The notes: a model not told the origin generated them from the sequence alone. Positions 33,622 through 47,263 are shown, counted from the stretch's first letter. The stretch is 64,000 nt of DNA from UBA5704 sp036264355 (GCA_036264355.1 DATARD010000048.1:1-64000), one strand, 5' to 3'. Numbers and translations are program-made.

Positions 33622-34113
33622 ATCCTGGCAGTCGGCCTCGGAGGAGCTCTCCGCGCCGGCGTAGATCCCTTCACAGATCCGCGACAGCTCCAGGCAGTCG
33701 TCCGGCGAGAGCCGTTCGCTCAGGATCCGGTACGCCTGCCGCAGATGGGGCTCCAGGCGCTCCACCAGCTCCAGACCGGCGGCGGTGATGCGACTGATCG
33801 ACAGGCGGCGGTCGCGCTCCGTGCGGTCGCGCTCCACCAGCCCCTGCTTCTCCAGCCGGTCGATCAGGCGGGTGACGTCGGGCGCCCGCTCGATCATGCG
33901 GCGGGCGATTTCGCAGCGCGGATGCCCGGCCGGGTGGACGCCGCGCAGGATGCGGAGGACGTTGTACTGGCTGCCGCTGATCCCGGCTTCGGTGCAGGTC
34001 CTCTCCATGAGATCGCGGACGTGCTCGGCCGCCACCATCAGATTGAGCACGGCCTCCTGCAGCGGGCTCTCGAAGCGATCCTGGCGGATGCGCTGGCGCA
34101 GTCCATCTCCCAT
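33550..34113 (-). CDS. MarR-family transcriptional regulator
   Basis: 187 aa. A winged helix is centred on GSQYNVLRILRGVHPAGHPR, MIERAPDVTRLIDRLEKQGL and VERDRTERDRRLSISRITAA. The last 40 residues are acidic and overlap the convergent CBM9-like gene. It is divergent from the benzoate-CoA-ligase-type gene. An inverted repeat at 34136 lies over its own -35 region, so autoregulation and control of the ligase in response to an aromatic acid or its CoA ester are plausible. Confidence 0.87.
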   Translation of the reverse strand: MGDGLRQRIRQDRFESPLQEAVLNLMVAAEHVRDLMERTCTEAGISGSQYNVLRILRGVHPAGHPRCEIARRMIERAPDVTRLIDRLEKQGLVERDRTERDRRLSISRITAAGLELVERLEPHLRQAYRILSERLSPDDCLELSRICEGIYAGAESSSEADCQDSAPELQDAEAGRLVEVGGRDESR

Positions 34114-34135
34114 GCGTCCCTTATACCACGGTGGT

Positions 34136-34151
34136 CGTGTGTGAAAACACG
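34136..34151. promoter_or_regulatory. Inverted repeat, candidate MarR operator
   Basis: CGTGT-6 nt-ACACG in the divergent promoter region. On the minus strand a TATAAG element (34125-34120) sits 6 nt before the marR-like ATG, which puts the repeat at its -35 position. Confidence 0.5.
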
Positions 34152-34188
34152 AAATCTGGATCGGGTGGGCTCTCTCGCGGGACTGGCG

Positions 34189-34194
34189 TAGCAT
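34189..34194 (+). promoter_or_regulatory. -10 element of the aryl-CoA ligase gene
   Basis: TAGCAT ends 9 nt before ATG 34204, with no Shine-Dalgarno. Confidence 0.4.
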
Positions 34195-34203
34195 GGCCAA
34201 CTC

Positions 34204-35835
34204 ATGAGGAACCCGTTCCACGAACCGACCGGCCATCTCGACACCTTCTGCCGGGACTTCCTGCCGCCGCGTGAGCTGTGGCCGCGCTTCCACTACGACA
34301 GCCTGCCGGAGCTGGCCTATCCGCCGCGTCTCAACTGCGCCGCCGAGCTGCTCGACAGCCGGATCTCTCAAGGAGACGGCGAGCGCACCGCGATCCTCTT
34401 TCCCGGCGGCCGCTGGAGCTACCGCGAGCTGCACGAGGCGGTCAACCGCGTCGCCCGCGTGCTGGTCGAGGATCTGGGCGTCGTGCCGGGCAACCGCGTG
34501 CTGCTGCGCTCGCCCAACACGCCGCTCCTCGCCGCCTGCTGGCTGGCGGTGGTCAAGGCGGGCGGCGTGGTCGTCTGCACCATGCCGATGCTGCGCCGGC
34601 GGGAGCTCTCCTACATCGCCGGCAAGGCGCGCATCCGGCTGGCGCTGACCGACGCGCGCCTAGCGCCGGAGTGCGAGGAGGCGATGGCGGCCGCCGAAGG
34701 CGCACGGGTGGTGCGTTTCCAGGACGATCTGGAACCCTGGATGCGCGCCAAGCCGGCCGATTTCGCTCCCTGCGACACCGCGGCCGACGACGTGGCGGCG
34801 ATCCTCTTCACCTCCGGCACCACCGGCCAGGCCAAGGGCACGCTGCACTTCCACCGCGACGTCCTGGCGGTGACCGACTGCTTTCCGCGCTACGTCCTGA
34901 AGCCCACGGCGGACGACATCTTCTGCGGCTCGCCGTCGCTCGCCTTCGCCTACGGCATCGGCGGCCTGTTGCTCTTTCCGCTGCGCTTCGGGGCTACCAC
35001 GCTGCTCCTCGAGCAGGTCACGCCGCCGCACCTGTTGCAGGGCATCCAGGACCACCGCGCGACCATCTGCTTCTCCGTGCCGGCCGCCTACCGCGTCCTC
35101 ACCGGCCTTGCCGGAAACTACGACCTGACGAGTTTGCGCCGCTGCATCTCGGCCGGCGAGACGCTGCCGGCCGCGACCTGGGAAGCGTTCCGCCAGGCGA
35201 CCGGCCTCCGCATCATCGACGGCATCGGCTCGACCGAGATGCTGCACCAGTTCATCAGCTCGGCAGACGACGACATCCGGCCCGGGGCCACCGGCAAAGT
35301 CGTCCCCGGCTACCAGGCGAAAGTGGTGGACGAGACCGGCGAAGAGATCCCGCGTGGCGAAACCGGCCGGCTCGCCGTCCGCGGCCCGACCGGCTGCCGC
35401 TACCTCGACGATCCGGAGCGCCAGCAGGGGTATGTGCAGAACGGCTGGAACCTGACCGGCGACGCCTACCGCCAGGATGCGGACGGCTACTTCTGGTACC
35501 AGGCGCGGACCGACGACATGATTGTCTCCTCCGGCCACAACATCGCCGGCCCGGAGGTCGAGGGCGTGCTGCTGGAGCATCCCAAGGTGCGGGAGTGCGG
35601 TGTCGTCGGCCTGCCGGACGAGGAGCGCGGCCAGGTGGTCAAAGCCTTCATCGTGCTGAGCCCCGGCGCCGAGCCGGACGAGGCGACGGTCAAAGAGCTG
35701 CAGGGCTTCGTGAAGGCGCAGATCGCGCCCTACAAATACCCGCGCCAGATCGAATTCGTGGCCAGCCTGCCGCGCACCGAGACCGGCAAGCTCCAGCGCT
35801 TCCGCCTGCGCCAGGGATTCGCCCCGTCGTCATGA
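34204..35835 (+). CDS. Benzoate/2-aminobenzoate-CoA ligase family enzyme
   Basis: A 543-aa ANL-superfamily acyl-CoA synthetase. AMP-binding motif ILFTSGTTGQAKGTLHFHRD, A5 motif IDGIGSTEMLHQFISS, hinge and A8 region YQARTDDMIVSSGHNIAGPE and the catalytic lysine block in LPRTETGKLQRFRLRQG. The overall pattern (opening, YGIGGLLLFPLRFG) is that of benzoate or anthranilate-CoA ligases. It activates an aromatic acid for degradation. No further catabolic genes are adjacent. Confidence 0.88.
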   Translation: MRNPFHEPTGHLDTFCRDFLPPRELWPRFHYDSLPELAYPPRLNCAAELLDSRISQGDGERTAILFPGGRWSYRELHEAVNRVARVLVEDLGVVPGNRVLLRSPNTPLLAACWLAVVKAGGVVVCTMPMLRRRELSYIAGKARIRLALTDARLAPECEEAMAAAEGARVVRFQDDLEPWMRAKPADFAPCDTAADDVAAILFTSGTTGQAKGTLHFHRDVLAVTDCFPRYVLKPTADDIFCGSPSLAFAYGIGGLLLFPLRFGATTLLLEQVTPPHLLQGIQDHRATICFSVPAAYRVLTGLAGNYDLTSLRRCISAGETLPAATWEAFRQATGLRIIDGIGSTEMLHQFISSADDDIRPGATGKVVPGYQAKVVDETGEEIPRGETGRLAVRGPTGCRYLDDPERQQGYVQNGWNLTGDAYRQDADGYFWYQARTDDMIVSSGHNIAGPEVEGVLLEHPKVRECGVVGLPDEERGQVVKAFIVLSPGAEPDEATVKELQGFVKAQIAPYKYPRQIEFVASLPRTETGKLQRFRLRQGFAPSS

Positions 35836-35927
35836 CCCGTCGTAATCCGGTTCGTAAGGAACCATCACGCATACTGAAGCTCAGCTCCGCGGCCCAAGAC
35901 CGCACCGCGGTGCCAGCTTCTTCTTAC

Positions 35928-35952
35928 ACGGGCGCCAACGGCGCCCGCTTTT
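35928..35952 (+). terminator. Intrinsic terminator of the ligase gene
   Basis: CGGGCGCC, loop AAC, GGCGCCCG, then CTTTTT. Confidence 0.85.
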
Positions 35953-35987
35953 TATGCGCTCAAAGAGGGGGTCTGTCAAATCCCACC

Positions 35988-35993
35988 GTATAA
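35988..35993 (+). promoter_or_regulatory. -10 element within an inverted repeat, before the ATPase gene
   Basis: TATAAT ends 9 nt before ATG 36003. CCACC and GGTGG flank it as an inverted repeat (CCACC-7 nt-GGTGG), which could be an operator over the -10. Confidence 0.55.
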
Positions 35994-36002
35994 TGGTGGA
36001 TT

Positions 36003-37229
36003 ATGACAGCCTATCGCGAGCGTGAGCTTTCCCCCCTGATCCGTGAGGCCTTGGGCACCCTTCCGGTGGTCGTCGTCACCGGGCTCCGGCAGGTGGGAAA
36101 GACGACCTTCCTGCGCGAGGACGCCGCGCTGAAAGGTCGGCGCTACCTCACGCTGGACGACTTCGCGACGTTCGAGGCGGCCCAGCGCGATCCGCAAGCG
36201 CTGATCGCGGGCGACGAGCCGCTCACGCTGGACGAGGTCCAGCGGTGCCCCGACCTGCTTTTGGCGGTCAAGAGAGAGGTGGACCAGCGGCGCACGCCCG
36301 GCCGTTTCCTCTTGAGCGGCTCGGCGAACCTGGCTTTGTTGAGCGGAGTCAGCGAATCACTGGCCGGGCGTGCGATCTACCTGACCATGCATCCGTTCAC
36401 CCTGCGGGAGAGGAAGGGCCGGCTGGCCGAGCCGCCTTTTCTCCTCCGTTTCCTGGAGCAGCCGGGCCTTCCCGCCGAGCGGGGAGCGGAGCCCGTGACC
36501 GAGAACGACGTGCTCGACGGCGGCCTGCCGCCGGTCGCTCTGGGAGACGCCGCAAGCCGCGGGCTCTGGTTCCTCGGTTACGAGCAGACCTATCTCGAGC
36601 GGGACGTCCGGGACCTCTCGCAAGTCGCCGACCTCGTGTCGTTCCGTACCGTCCTGCATCTCGCGGCCCTGCGTACCGCCCGCCTCCTGAACCAGAGCGA
36701 GCTCGCCCGCGACGCCCGGCTGCCGGCCACCACAATCGGCCGCTACCTCGGGCTGCTGGAGACCTCTTTCGTCCTAGCGCGCCTGACGCCGTACCTCCAG
36801 AGCCGGGCCGCGCGGTTGATCAAATCGCCCAAGCTGATGATCTCCGACTCTGGTCTCGCCGCACATCTGACGACGGTGACCGATCTCGGCGTCGGAGCGG
36901 ACGAGCCGATGCGCGGCTCTCTCTTCGAGACCTACGTCTGGCAGAACCTCGCCGCCTTGCTCGGCGCCCACCAGCCGCGTACCCGGCTCGACTTCTGGAG
37001 CGTCCAGGGCCGCTACGAGGTGGATTTCGTGATCGACACCGGCCGCACCTGCATTGGCATCGAGGTCAAGGCCGCCGGCCGCTTCAGCGACAGGGATCTT
37101 GCCGGCCTCAAGGCCTTCATGGAGTCGACCCCGACCGCTCGCGCGGGAATCCTCGCCTACAACGGAACCGAGGCGCTGTCGGTGGGGAAGGATTTGTACG
37201 CGATTCCGTTGGGATTGCTACTGTCGTAA
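36003..37229 (+). CDS. AAA ATPase with C-terminal DUF4143 nuclease-like domain
   Basis: 408 aa. Walker A VVTGLRQVGKTTFLRE, Walker B PLTLDEVQRCPDLLL and sensor FLLSGSANLALLSGVSESLA occupy residues 1-130. A winged helix follows (LLNQSELARDARLPATTIGR), then DUF4143 with GSLFETYVWQNLAALL, DFWSVQGRYEVDFVIDTG and IGIEVKA, a PD-(D/E)XK-like core. This family is common in accessory regions and of unsettled function. Probably leaderless. Confidence 0.92.
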   Translation: MTAYRERELSPLIREALGTLPVVVVTGLRQVGKTTFLREDAALKGRRYLTLDDFATFEAAQRDPQALIAGDEPLTLDEVQRCPDLLLAVKREVDQRRTPGRFLLSGSANLALLSGVSESLAGRAIYLTMHPFTLRERKGRLAEPPFLLRFLEQPGLPAERGAEPVTENDVLDGGLPPVALGDAASRGLWFLGYEQTYLERDVRDLSQVADLVSFRTVLHLAALRTARLLNQSELARDARLPATTIGRYLGLLETSFVLARLTPYLQSRAARLIKSPKLMISDSGLAAHLTTVTDLGVGADEPMRGSLFETYVWQNLAALLGAHQPRTRLDFWSVQGRYEVDFVIDTGRTCIGIEVKAAGRFSDRDLAGLKAFMESTPTARAGILAYNGTEALSVGKDLYAIPLGLLLS

Positions 37230-37268
37230 GAAGTCGTTTCCAAGCGGGCTGATCGGCCCGACGGACCA

Positions 37269-38549
<1,281 letters not shown>

Positions 38550-38557
38550 GGCGAGGA

Positions 38558-38563
38558 ATCCTA
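38558..38563 (-). promoter_or_regulatory. -10 element of the aminotransferase gene
   Basis: TAGGAT on the minus strand, 8 nt before ATG 38549. Confidence 0.35.
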
Positions 38564-38592
38564 ACGGATTCCTCCATGTTCCTCGATCTTCC

Positions 38593-39405
38593 TCAGAAGC
38601 CGAGCACGCCGGCGAGCGCGCCGGCCAGGTTGCGGTTGGACGACAGCGTCGGCCCCTTGAAGCCGCGGCCGAGCGGCGCGCCGCCGCGGGTGAGGAAGAC
38701 GCCGCCAGCTTCTTCCAGGATCGGCTTGATCGCGGCGACGTCATGATAGTGGACGGTCCCCTCGATCATGGCGTCGCAGCGCCCTTCGGCCACCAGCATG
38801 TGGCCCCACCAGTCGCCGAAGCCGCGGGTGCGGCCGGCCCGTGCGACGAGATCGCCGAAAGCGGGCCACAGGCCGCTGCGCTGGAAGTGCACCAATCCGC
38901 CATGCTGCACGAAGGCGTCTTCGACGACCGCGGTCTCGCTGACCCGGAGCCGCCGCTCGCGGCAAGTCGCCGGATCGGTCCCTTGGCCAGCCCAGGAGCC
39001 GGCGCCGCGGACGGCACACCAGGTCGCGTCCAGGATGACGGCGTGGACGACGCCGAGGACCAGCTCGCCGTCGAGCTCCAGGCCGATCAGGGTGGCGAAG
39101 TAGGGGAGACCGGCGACGAAGTTGCGCGTGCCGTCGAGCGGATCGATCACCCAGCGGTCGCGCTCATCGCCTTCCTGGCCGTACTCTTCGCCCAGCAGCC
39201 CGAGATCCGGGGTCGCCCGGCGGAGCGCCTCGCGGATCGCCTCCTCGGAGCCGCGGTCCGCCTGGGTCACCAGCGAGGTGTCCGCCTTGCGCTCCACGGC
39301 GAGGCCGGCGGAGCGGAAATGCTCGCGGTGGATGGCACCGGCGCGGCGGCAGGCGTCGAGAGCCGCGGCGAGGAGGCGCTCGGAGTCGGAGAGTGAGGTC
39401 ATCAT
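38593..39405 (-). CDS. Inositol-monophosphatase family, HisN-like phosphatase
   Basis: 270 aa. Metal-site motifs: LGLLGEEYG, DRWVIDPLDGTRNFVAGLPY and the late TVHYHDVAAIKPILEEAGGV. RGFGDWWGHMLVAEGRCDAM resembles histidinol-phosphate phosphatases (HisN) more than classic SuhB. It lies 43 nt upstream of the aminotransferase on the same strand, which would fit a histidinol-phosphate step pair, but that is speculative. Confidence 0.88.
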   Translation of the reverse strand: MMTSLSDSERLLAAALDACRRAGAIHREHFRSAGLAVERKADTSLVTQADRGSEEAIREALRRATPDLGLLGEEYGQEGDERDRWVIDPLDGTRNFVAGLPYFATLIGLELDGELVLGVVHAVILDATWCAVRGAGSWAGQGTDPATCRERRLRVSETAVVEDAFVQHGGLVHFQRSGLWPAFGDLVARAGRTRGFGDWWGHMLVAEGRCDAMIEGTVHYHDVAAIKPILEEAGGVFLTRGGAPLGRGFKGPTLSSNRNLAGALAGVLGF

Positions 39406-39423
39406 CGGCAGGCCACCGCGACT

Positions 39424-40110
39424 CTACTCTGACTGGCTCGGCACCGCCATGCCCATCGCGCGGAGCGGACCGGCGAGATCGTCCGGGACCGGCGCGAAGA
39501 TGCGGAGCGGACGGCGGTCGAAAGGATGCTCGAACCCGATCTCCAGAGCGTGTAGCGCCAAGCGGTGCAGGCCGAAGCGTTCCCGGAACAGCCGGTTGTG
39601 CTCTCCCTTGCCGTAGCGCACGTCGCCGATCAGCGGATGGCTCAAGTGCTTGAGGTGGCGGCGGATCTGGTGCAGGCGGCCGGTCTGCGGGCGGACCTCC
39701 AGGAGGGCGTAGCGCTCGAAGGTGGCGAGGCGGCGGAATTCGGTCACCGCCGGCACGCGCGGTCCGTGCGGCGAATTGGGTAACCTCGGGACGGGATGAT
39801 CGATGACGCCTTCTTCCGGCGGAATGCCGCGCACCAGGGCCAGATAGCGCTTGCGGACAGTGCCGGCGATCCACTGCTCCTGCAGTCGGCGGGCGGTCCC
39901 GGAGTCGAGCGCGAAGACGAGGACGCCGCTCGTCGCGCGGTCGAGGCGGTGGACGGGAAAAACTCTCCGGCCGAGCCGGTCGCGCACCACGGTGAGGGCC
40001 ACGATCCGTTCCCGCGACCAGCCGCGATGGACGGCGATTCCCGACGGCTTGCCCACGGCGACCAGGGAGTCGTCGCGATAGAGCAGCGGAAAGGCGTCAC
40101 AGTCAGGCAT
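39424..40110 (-). CDS. truC: RluA/TruC-type pseudouridine synthase
   Basis: 228 aa. KPSGIAVHRGWSRERIVAL, the catalytic-aspartate motif PVHRLDRATSGVLVFALDSG, RPQTGRLHQIRRHLKHLSHP, GDVRYGKGEHNR and GLHRLALHALEIGF. The short single-domain form with this spacing is typical of TruC (tRNA U65). Divergent from the sigma-54-type activator. Confidence 0.88.
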   Translation of the reverse strand: MPDCDAFPLLYRDDSLVAVGKPSGIAVHRGWSRERIVALTVVRDRLGRRVFPVHRLDRATSGVLVFALDSGTARRLQEQWIAGTVRKRYLALVRGIPPEEGVIDHPVPRLPNSPHGPRVPAVTEFRRLATFERYALLEVRPQTGRLHQIRRHLKHLSHPLIGDVRYGKGEHNRLFRERFGLHRLALHALEIGFEHPFDRRPLRIFAPVPDDLAGPLRAMGMAVPSQSE

Positions 40111-40118
40111 TCAGCAGT

Positions 40119-40124
40119 TACAAT
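40119..40124 (+). promoter_or_regulatory. -10 element of the sigma-54-type activator gene
   Basis: TACAAT ends 9 nt before ATG 40134; no Shine-Dalgarno. Confidence 0.45.
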
Positions 40125-40133
40125 CCCCACCAC

Positions 40134-41756
<1,623 letters not shown>

Positions 41757-41801
41757 AAGGGAACCGGCGCCCGCCGGAGCGGGCGCCTTGGGTAATCCTG
41801 C

Positions 41802-43427
<1,626 letters not shown>

Positions 43428-43669
43428 CGTGTCGTTTACAGTCTTTCCGAGGCGCACGCACCAAGCTTAGGGTCGCGCTTCGCGCTCTTTCAGTTTCCGG
43501 CGAAAATCGGGGGAACGGGGGACTTGCCGGTGAGGCCGCCGCTCGGGCTCCAGGGGGAGCCGCTTCTTCCGCTGTGCGCGCCGCCCGGCTCAGGGTTTGG
43601 TTCTAAACACCGGAGCATCCTGCGACGCACGTAAAGCGTCTCACATCCGGAACGATTCGGCAAGCCGTC

Positions 43670-44344
43670 CTATTCCGACGACAAATCCAACGGCTTGGAG
43701 GATTCGGGAGAAGCCGGAGCGCGGCGGGCACGCACGACCTCCCAGACGGCCGGCACCAGCGACAAGGCGATGATGGCCAGCACCACCAGGGAGAAGTTCT
43801 TCTTGACGATCTCCAAACCGCCGAAGAGACGGCCGGCCAGCGTGCAGAGCAGCACCCAGGCGACGCCGCCGACGAGGTTGAAGCTCATGAACCGGCCGTA
43901 GCTCATGCGTCCGACGCCGGCCACGAACGGCGCCAGGGTGCGGACGATGGGCACGAAACGGGCGATGATGATCGTCTTGCCGCCGTACTTCTCGTAGAAC
44001 TCGTGCGTATAGGCGAGATGCTTCGGCTTGATCAGCCGCCTCGACGCCAGGAGGCGCGCGCCGAGGAAATGTCCGATCCAGTAGTTGGCGGTATCGCCCA
44101 GCACGGCGGCGAGGATGAGAACCGCCAGGAGGATCCAGAGAGACAACTGTCCGGCCGCCGCGAACGCTCCGGCGGCGAACAGTAGCGAATCGCCGGGCAG
44201 GAATGGGGTCACCACCAAGCCGGTCTCGCAGAAGACGATGCCGAACAGCAACAGATACGTCCAGCCGCCATACGTCTCCAGGATCGGCTGCAGGTGCTTG
44301 TCGAGATGCAGAAAGAGGTCGATCAGGTGGCGCAGGACGTCCAT
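43670..44344 (-). CDS. DedA-family membrane protein
   Basis: 224 aa from ATG 44344. FCETGLVVTPFLPGDSLLFA, DTANYWIGHFLGARLL, KYGGKTIIIARFVPIVRTLA and PFVAGVGRMSYGRFMSFNLV are the DedA/SNARE-assoc signature, with the family's reentrant loops and conserved arginines. Probably a lipid scramblase or undecaprenyl-phosphate translocase. Confidence 0.92.
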   Translation of the reverse strand: MDVLRHLIDLFLHLDKHLQPILETYGGWTYLLLFGIVFCETGLVVTPFLPGDSLLFAAGAFAAAGQLSLWILLAVLILAAVLGDTANYWIGHFLGARLLASRRLIKPKHLAYTHEFYEKYGGKTIIIARFVPIVRTLAPFVAGVGRMSYGRFMSFNLVGGVAWVLLCTLAGRLFGGLEIVKKNFSLVVLAIIALSLVPAVWEVVRARRAPASPESSKPLDLSSE

Positions 44345-44452
44345 GGCGGGCGGAAGCCTACGGGTTGGGGGGCGGATTTGTCCAGCGACGAGAATGGGGC
44401 GTGCTAAAGTTGGCGTAGAAGTGGGAGCCTCTTGGCTCCCCCGGAGAAAGAC

Positions 44453-44905
44453 ATGGAAGTTCGACCCGACCTCGTCGTCTATGGCCGCGACAGTCAGTTG
44501 GTCTCTGCTGTGGAGATCAGGAACAAGCGGGGTGCGTCCCGGGAATGGGCCACCCAGATGCGCTGGAATCTCCTGTCGCATGAGATCTTCCGGGCCGCCA
44601 GATTCCTTCTCCTCGCCACCCCGGACAGGGTGTACCTCTGGAAGGCCGCTGAAGGGAAGCCTGTGCCGGCGCCTCCCGATTTCGAGGCGGACGGGAGAGC
44701 TCTCTTCGCCCCGTATGTGCGACGGGCTGGCCTGAGCCCGGAGACGATCAGCGCGAATGCGTTCGAGCTGATCGTCGGGAACTGGTTGAGCTCTTTGATC
44801 CTCGGGATCGAACCGGCCGCCGGCGAGACACAGCCCTGGTTGGTGGCTTCCGGTTTTCTGGCGGCCGTGCAAGGCGGTCGGACTGAGCATCAGCTCGCGG
44901 CGTGA
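44453..44905 (+). CDS. Uncharacterised PD-(D/E)XK-like small protein
   Basis: 150 aa from ATG 44453 after GGAGAAAG. EVRPDLVVYGRDSQLVSAVE, then IRNKRGASREWATQMRWNLL and ARFLLLATPDRVYLWK resemble the core of restriction-endonuclease-fold proteins (D, then E-x-x-x-K). A hairpin GGGAGCC-TCTT-GGCTCCC (44423-44440) abuts the ribosome binding site and may control translation. Coupled by GTGA to a damaged PIN gene; together they look like an accessory toxin-antitoxin-like pair. Confidence 0.6.
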   Translation: MEVRPDLVVYGRDSQLVSAVEIRNKRGASREWATQMRWNLLSHEIFRAARFLLLATPDRVYLWKAAEGKPVPAPPDFEADGRALFAPYVRRAGLSPETISANAFELIVGNWLSSLILGIEPAAGETQPWLVASGFLAAVQGGRTEHQLAA

Positions 44906-45156
44906 ACGTCTACGTCGAATCGAATTTCGTCCTTGAGATGGTTCTCGCGCAGGAGCAGTGTCCAAGCTGCGAGAGCCTGCTGGATCTCTGCGAGTCTGGT
45001 GCCGCTCGGCTGGTCATTCCTGCCTGCGCACTCTCCGAGCCGCTCTCGGCATCGGCCGCCTCGTCCAAGTGTCCACGGACCGTGAGGTTGATCTCAACGC
45101 GGTGTTGGCCGAGGTGCGCCCTCACCGCAAATACCCAAGCGCCCGCAGCTTGGTGA
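44902..45156 (+). pseudogene. Truncated PIN-domain gene
   Basis: NVYVESNFVLEMVLAQEQCP and LCESGAARLVIPACALSEP are the start of a PIN domain (first acidic residue, then E of the second motif). After about residue 47 the frame turns into serine/arginine-rich nonsense and runs into the 3' end of the convergent sulfatase gene. The second half of the domain is missing. Start GTG overlaps the previous stop. Confidence 0.65.
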
Positions 45157-47263
45157 TGTGATTCCACTCCAGATAAGTGGCCCCCAGGGCGTTGTCGCCG
45201 GTGATGTAGCGGCCACGGTCCTTCTTCCTCTGCTCCAGCTCGCGCTCTCCCAGAGTCCGCAGAGAAGCCACGACGTCGGGTTGCGCGGCGGCGAGGTTGT
45301 GGGTCTCTCCAGGGTCCTGCTCAAGGTTGTAGAGTTCCAGCGGCGGACCGGGCTCGCGGGGGACGATGAGCTTCCACGGGCCGCGGCGGACGGACCAGCG
45401 GGATTGGCCATGGAGGATGACGTCGGCGAGGAGGAGCGGCCGGGTCTGCGGGGCTCCCTTGGCTCCCTTGGCTCCAGTAACGAGAGGCAGGAGGTCCTGG
45501 CCCTGGCTCGGCGGCGGCTCGATGCCCATCAGGTGGATCAGGGTCGGGAAGAGGTCCACCGTCTGCACCGGACCTTCCAGGACGGCCGGCGCGTGGCCGG
45601 GGATGCGCACCAGGGCGGGCACGTGCAGCAGCTCCTGGTAGAGGGTGTGCCCGTGGTCGCCGTTCGCTTCGTAGCCCCACTGGTTTTCGCGCTCGGTGCG
45701 CGTCCAGAGCTCTTCGCCGTGGTCGCTCACGAAAGCGACGATCGTGTCATCGTCCAGACCCAGGTCGTGGAGGCCGGCGAGGAAGCGGCCGATCTGGCGG
45801 TCGGTGTAGAGGATCTCGCCGCGATACAAAGCGGCATACCACTGCCGGTCTTCCGCTGGCGGCATCGGCATCTCGGGGCGGCGGTCGACCGAGCAGCCGA
45901 GGCTGCCGTGATAACCCGGGGCGAAGCGCGCGGTCGCTTCCCGGCATTCGGGCTCCGGCGGCTCGTAGGGGTTGTGCGGATCGAAGATGTGGAGATAGAG
46001 GAAGAAGCGGCGGTCGGAGCCGTACTGCTTCAACCCGGCGAGCGCACGGTCCACCAGCGGGCCGGCCTTCTCTTCCAGGGAGGCGTACTCCTCGAAGCCC
46101 TGCTCCAGACCGAAAGCGGGGTTTACATAGATGTTGTGGTAGACGCCGAAGGTGTAGACCCCGGAGTCGCGCAGCACCTCGGCCAGGGTGTGGACACCGC
46201 CGGTCAGGCCGGTGGGGGCGAACTCGCCGTAGCGGATGCCGGCGCCGTGGGTCTGCGGCTGGAGGCCGGTCATCAGCGAGGAGACGCTCGGCAACGTCCA
46301 CGGCGACGGAGAGGTCATTTCGGCGAAGCGCACGCTCTGCGCCGCCAGGCGGTCGATGTTGGGGGTGATGTTGTCGCGGCTGCCATAGGCTCCCACCAGA
46401 TCGGCGCGCACGGTGTCGACGAGGATGACCACCAGGTTCTTGCCCTGCTTGCGGCCAGGGGTCACCACCAGCGGATCGCCCCACAGCGCCGCGCCCTCGG
46501 GCAACGGCTCGCCGGCGCGCCGGACGTCCACCTCCAGTGCCAGCTTGCCGCCGCCGCCCGGGAGCTTCCGGCGCACCAGCCGCCACCCCTCGGCGCCGCC
46601 CGAGGCGTCGAGCGTCTCCTCCAGCCAGAGGTCGCGCCGGCCGCCCTGCTCCAGCCAGGCACGGAAGACGGCCCGCACGCCCGGCCGGTCGTATTCCGGA
46701 ACGATGCCGAGATGCGCCTCGAACGTCGCACCGGCCGGCAGCCTGTCGGGCAACGCCACTTCGATGCGCCCGAGGCCGGGGAGGGAAGGCCGGCTTTCAC
46801 CTTTCAGGGACATCGAGCGGTAGGCGCCGCGGGCGGGATCGCCGGTCAGCTCGAGGACGTCCATGGCGCCCTTGTCGACGCCGAAGCGCAGGGCCTCCAC
46901 GCGGCCGGTCCAGTAGGGCTCGCGGCGCAGGTCGATCGCATAGGAGTGCTCGCTGCCGTCCGGCGCCATCGGAAAGCTCAGGGTGCGGAAGGGCGGAAAG
47001 CCATGATCGCCGGCCAGCTTCCACGACACCGTCGCCATCGTCGCGCTGCCGCGGGCGCGGAGCCGCAATCCGGCGATCCGCGCCGCGTTCAGGTTGGTGT
47101 CGAGCTGATAGGGCGCATCCAGGCTCACGGACCCCGGCGGCAGGGCGACCGGCTCGGTCTTCTCGACCTGCACCAGGCTGCCCAGGCGGACCAGCGTGCG
47201 CGGCGAGGAATCGCAGGCCGCGCCCAGGAGGGCGGCGAGCGCCAGGACGAGAAGCCGTTTCAC
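45122..47263 (-). CDS. Sulfatase-superfamily lipoprotein
   Basis: 713 aa from GTG 47263, overlapping the mnmA stop. A lipoprotein signal ends LLGAACDSS. Residues 25-310 form beta-rich domains, then the alkaline-phosphatase/sulfatase fold: NLVVILVDTVRADLVGAYGS, AFVSDHGEELW and LYNLEQDPGETHNLA. The nucleophile region reads SPSPWTLPSVSSLMTG, without the C/S-x-P-S-R needed for formylglycine, so it may be a phosphodiesterase or phosphotransferase rather than a true sulfatase. Confidence 0.85.
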   Translation of the reverse strand: MKRLLVLALAALLGAACDSSPRTLVRLGSLVQVEKTEPVALPPGSVSLDAPYQLDTNLNAARIAGLRLRARGSATMATVSWKLAGDHGFPPFRTLSFPMAPDGSEHSYAIDLRREPYWTGRVEALRFGVDKGAMDVLELTGDPARGAYRSMSLKGESRPSLPGLGRIEVALPDRLPAGATFEAHLGIVPEYDRPGVRAVFRAWLEQGGRRDLWLEETLDASGGAEGWRLVRRKLPGGGGKLALEVDVRRAGEPLPEGAALWGDPLVVTPGRKQGKNLVVILVDTVRADLVGAYGSRDNITPNIDRLAAQSVRFAEMTSPSPWTLPSVSSLMTGLQPQTHGAGIRYGEFAPTGLTGGVHTLAEVLRDSGVYTFGVYHNIYVNPAFGLEQGFEEYASLEEKAGPLVDRALAGLKQYGSDRRFFLYLHIFDPHNPYEPPEPECREATARFAPGYHGSLGCSVDRRPEMPMPPAEDRQWYAALYRGEILYTDRQIGRFLAGLHDLGLDDDTIVAFVSDHGEELWTRTERENQWGYEANGDHGHTLYQELLHVPALVRIPGHAPAVLEGPVQTVDLFPTLIHLMGIEPPPSQGQDLLPLVTGAKGAKGAPQTRPLLLADVILHGQSRWSVRRGPWKLIVPREPGPPLELYNLEQDPGETHNLAAAQPDVVASLRTLGERELEQRKKDRGRYITGDNALGATYLEWNHITKLRALGYLR

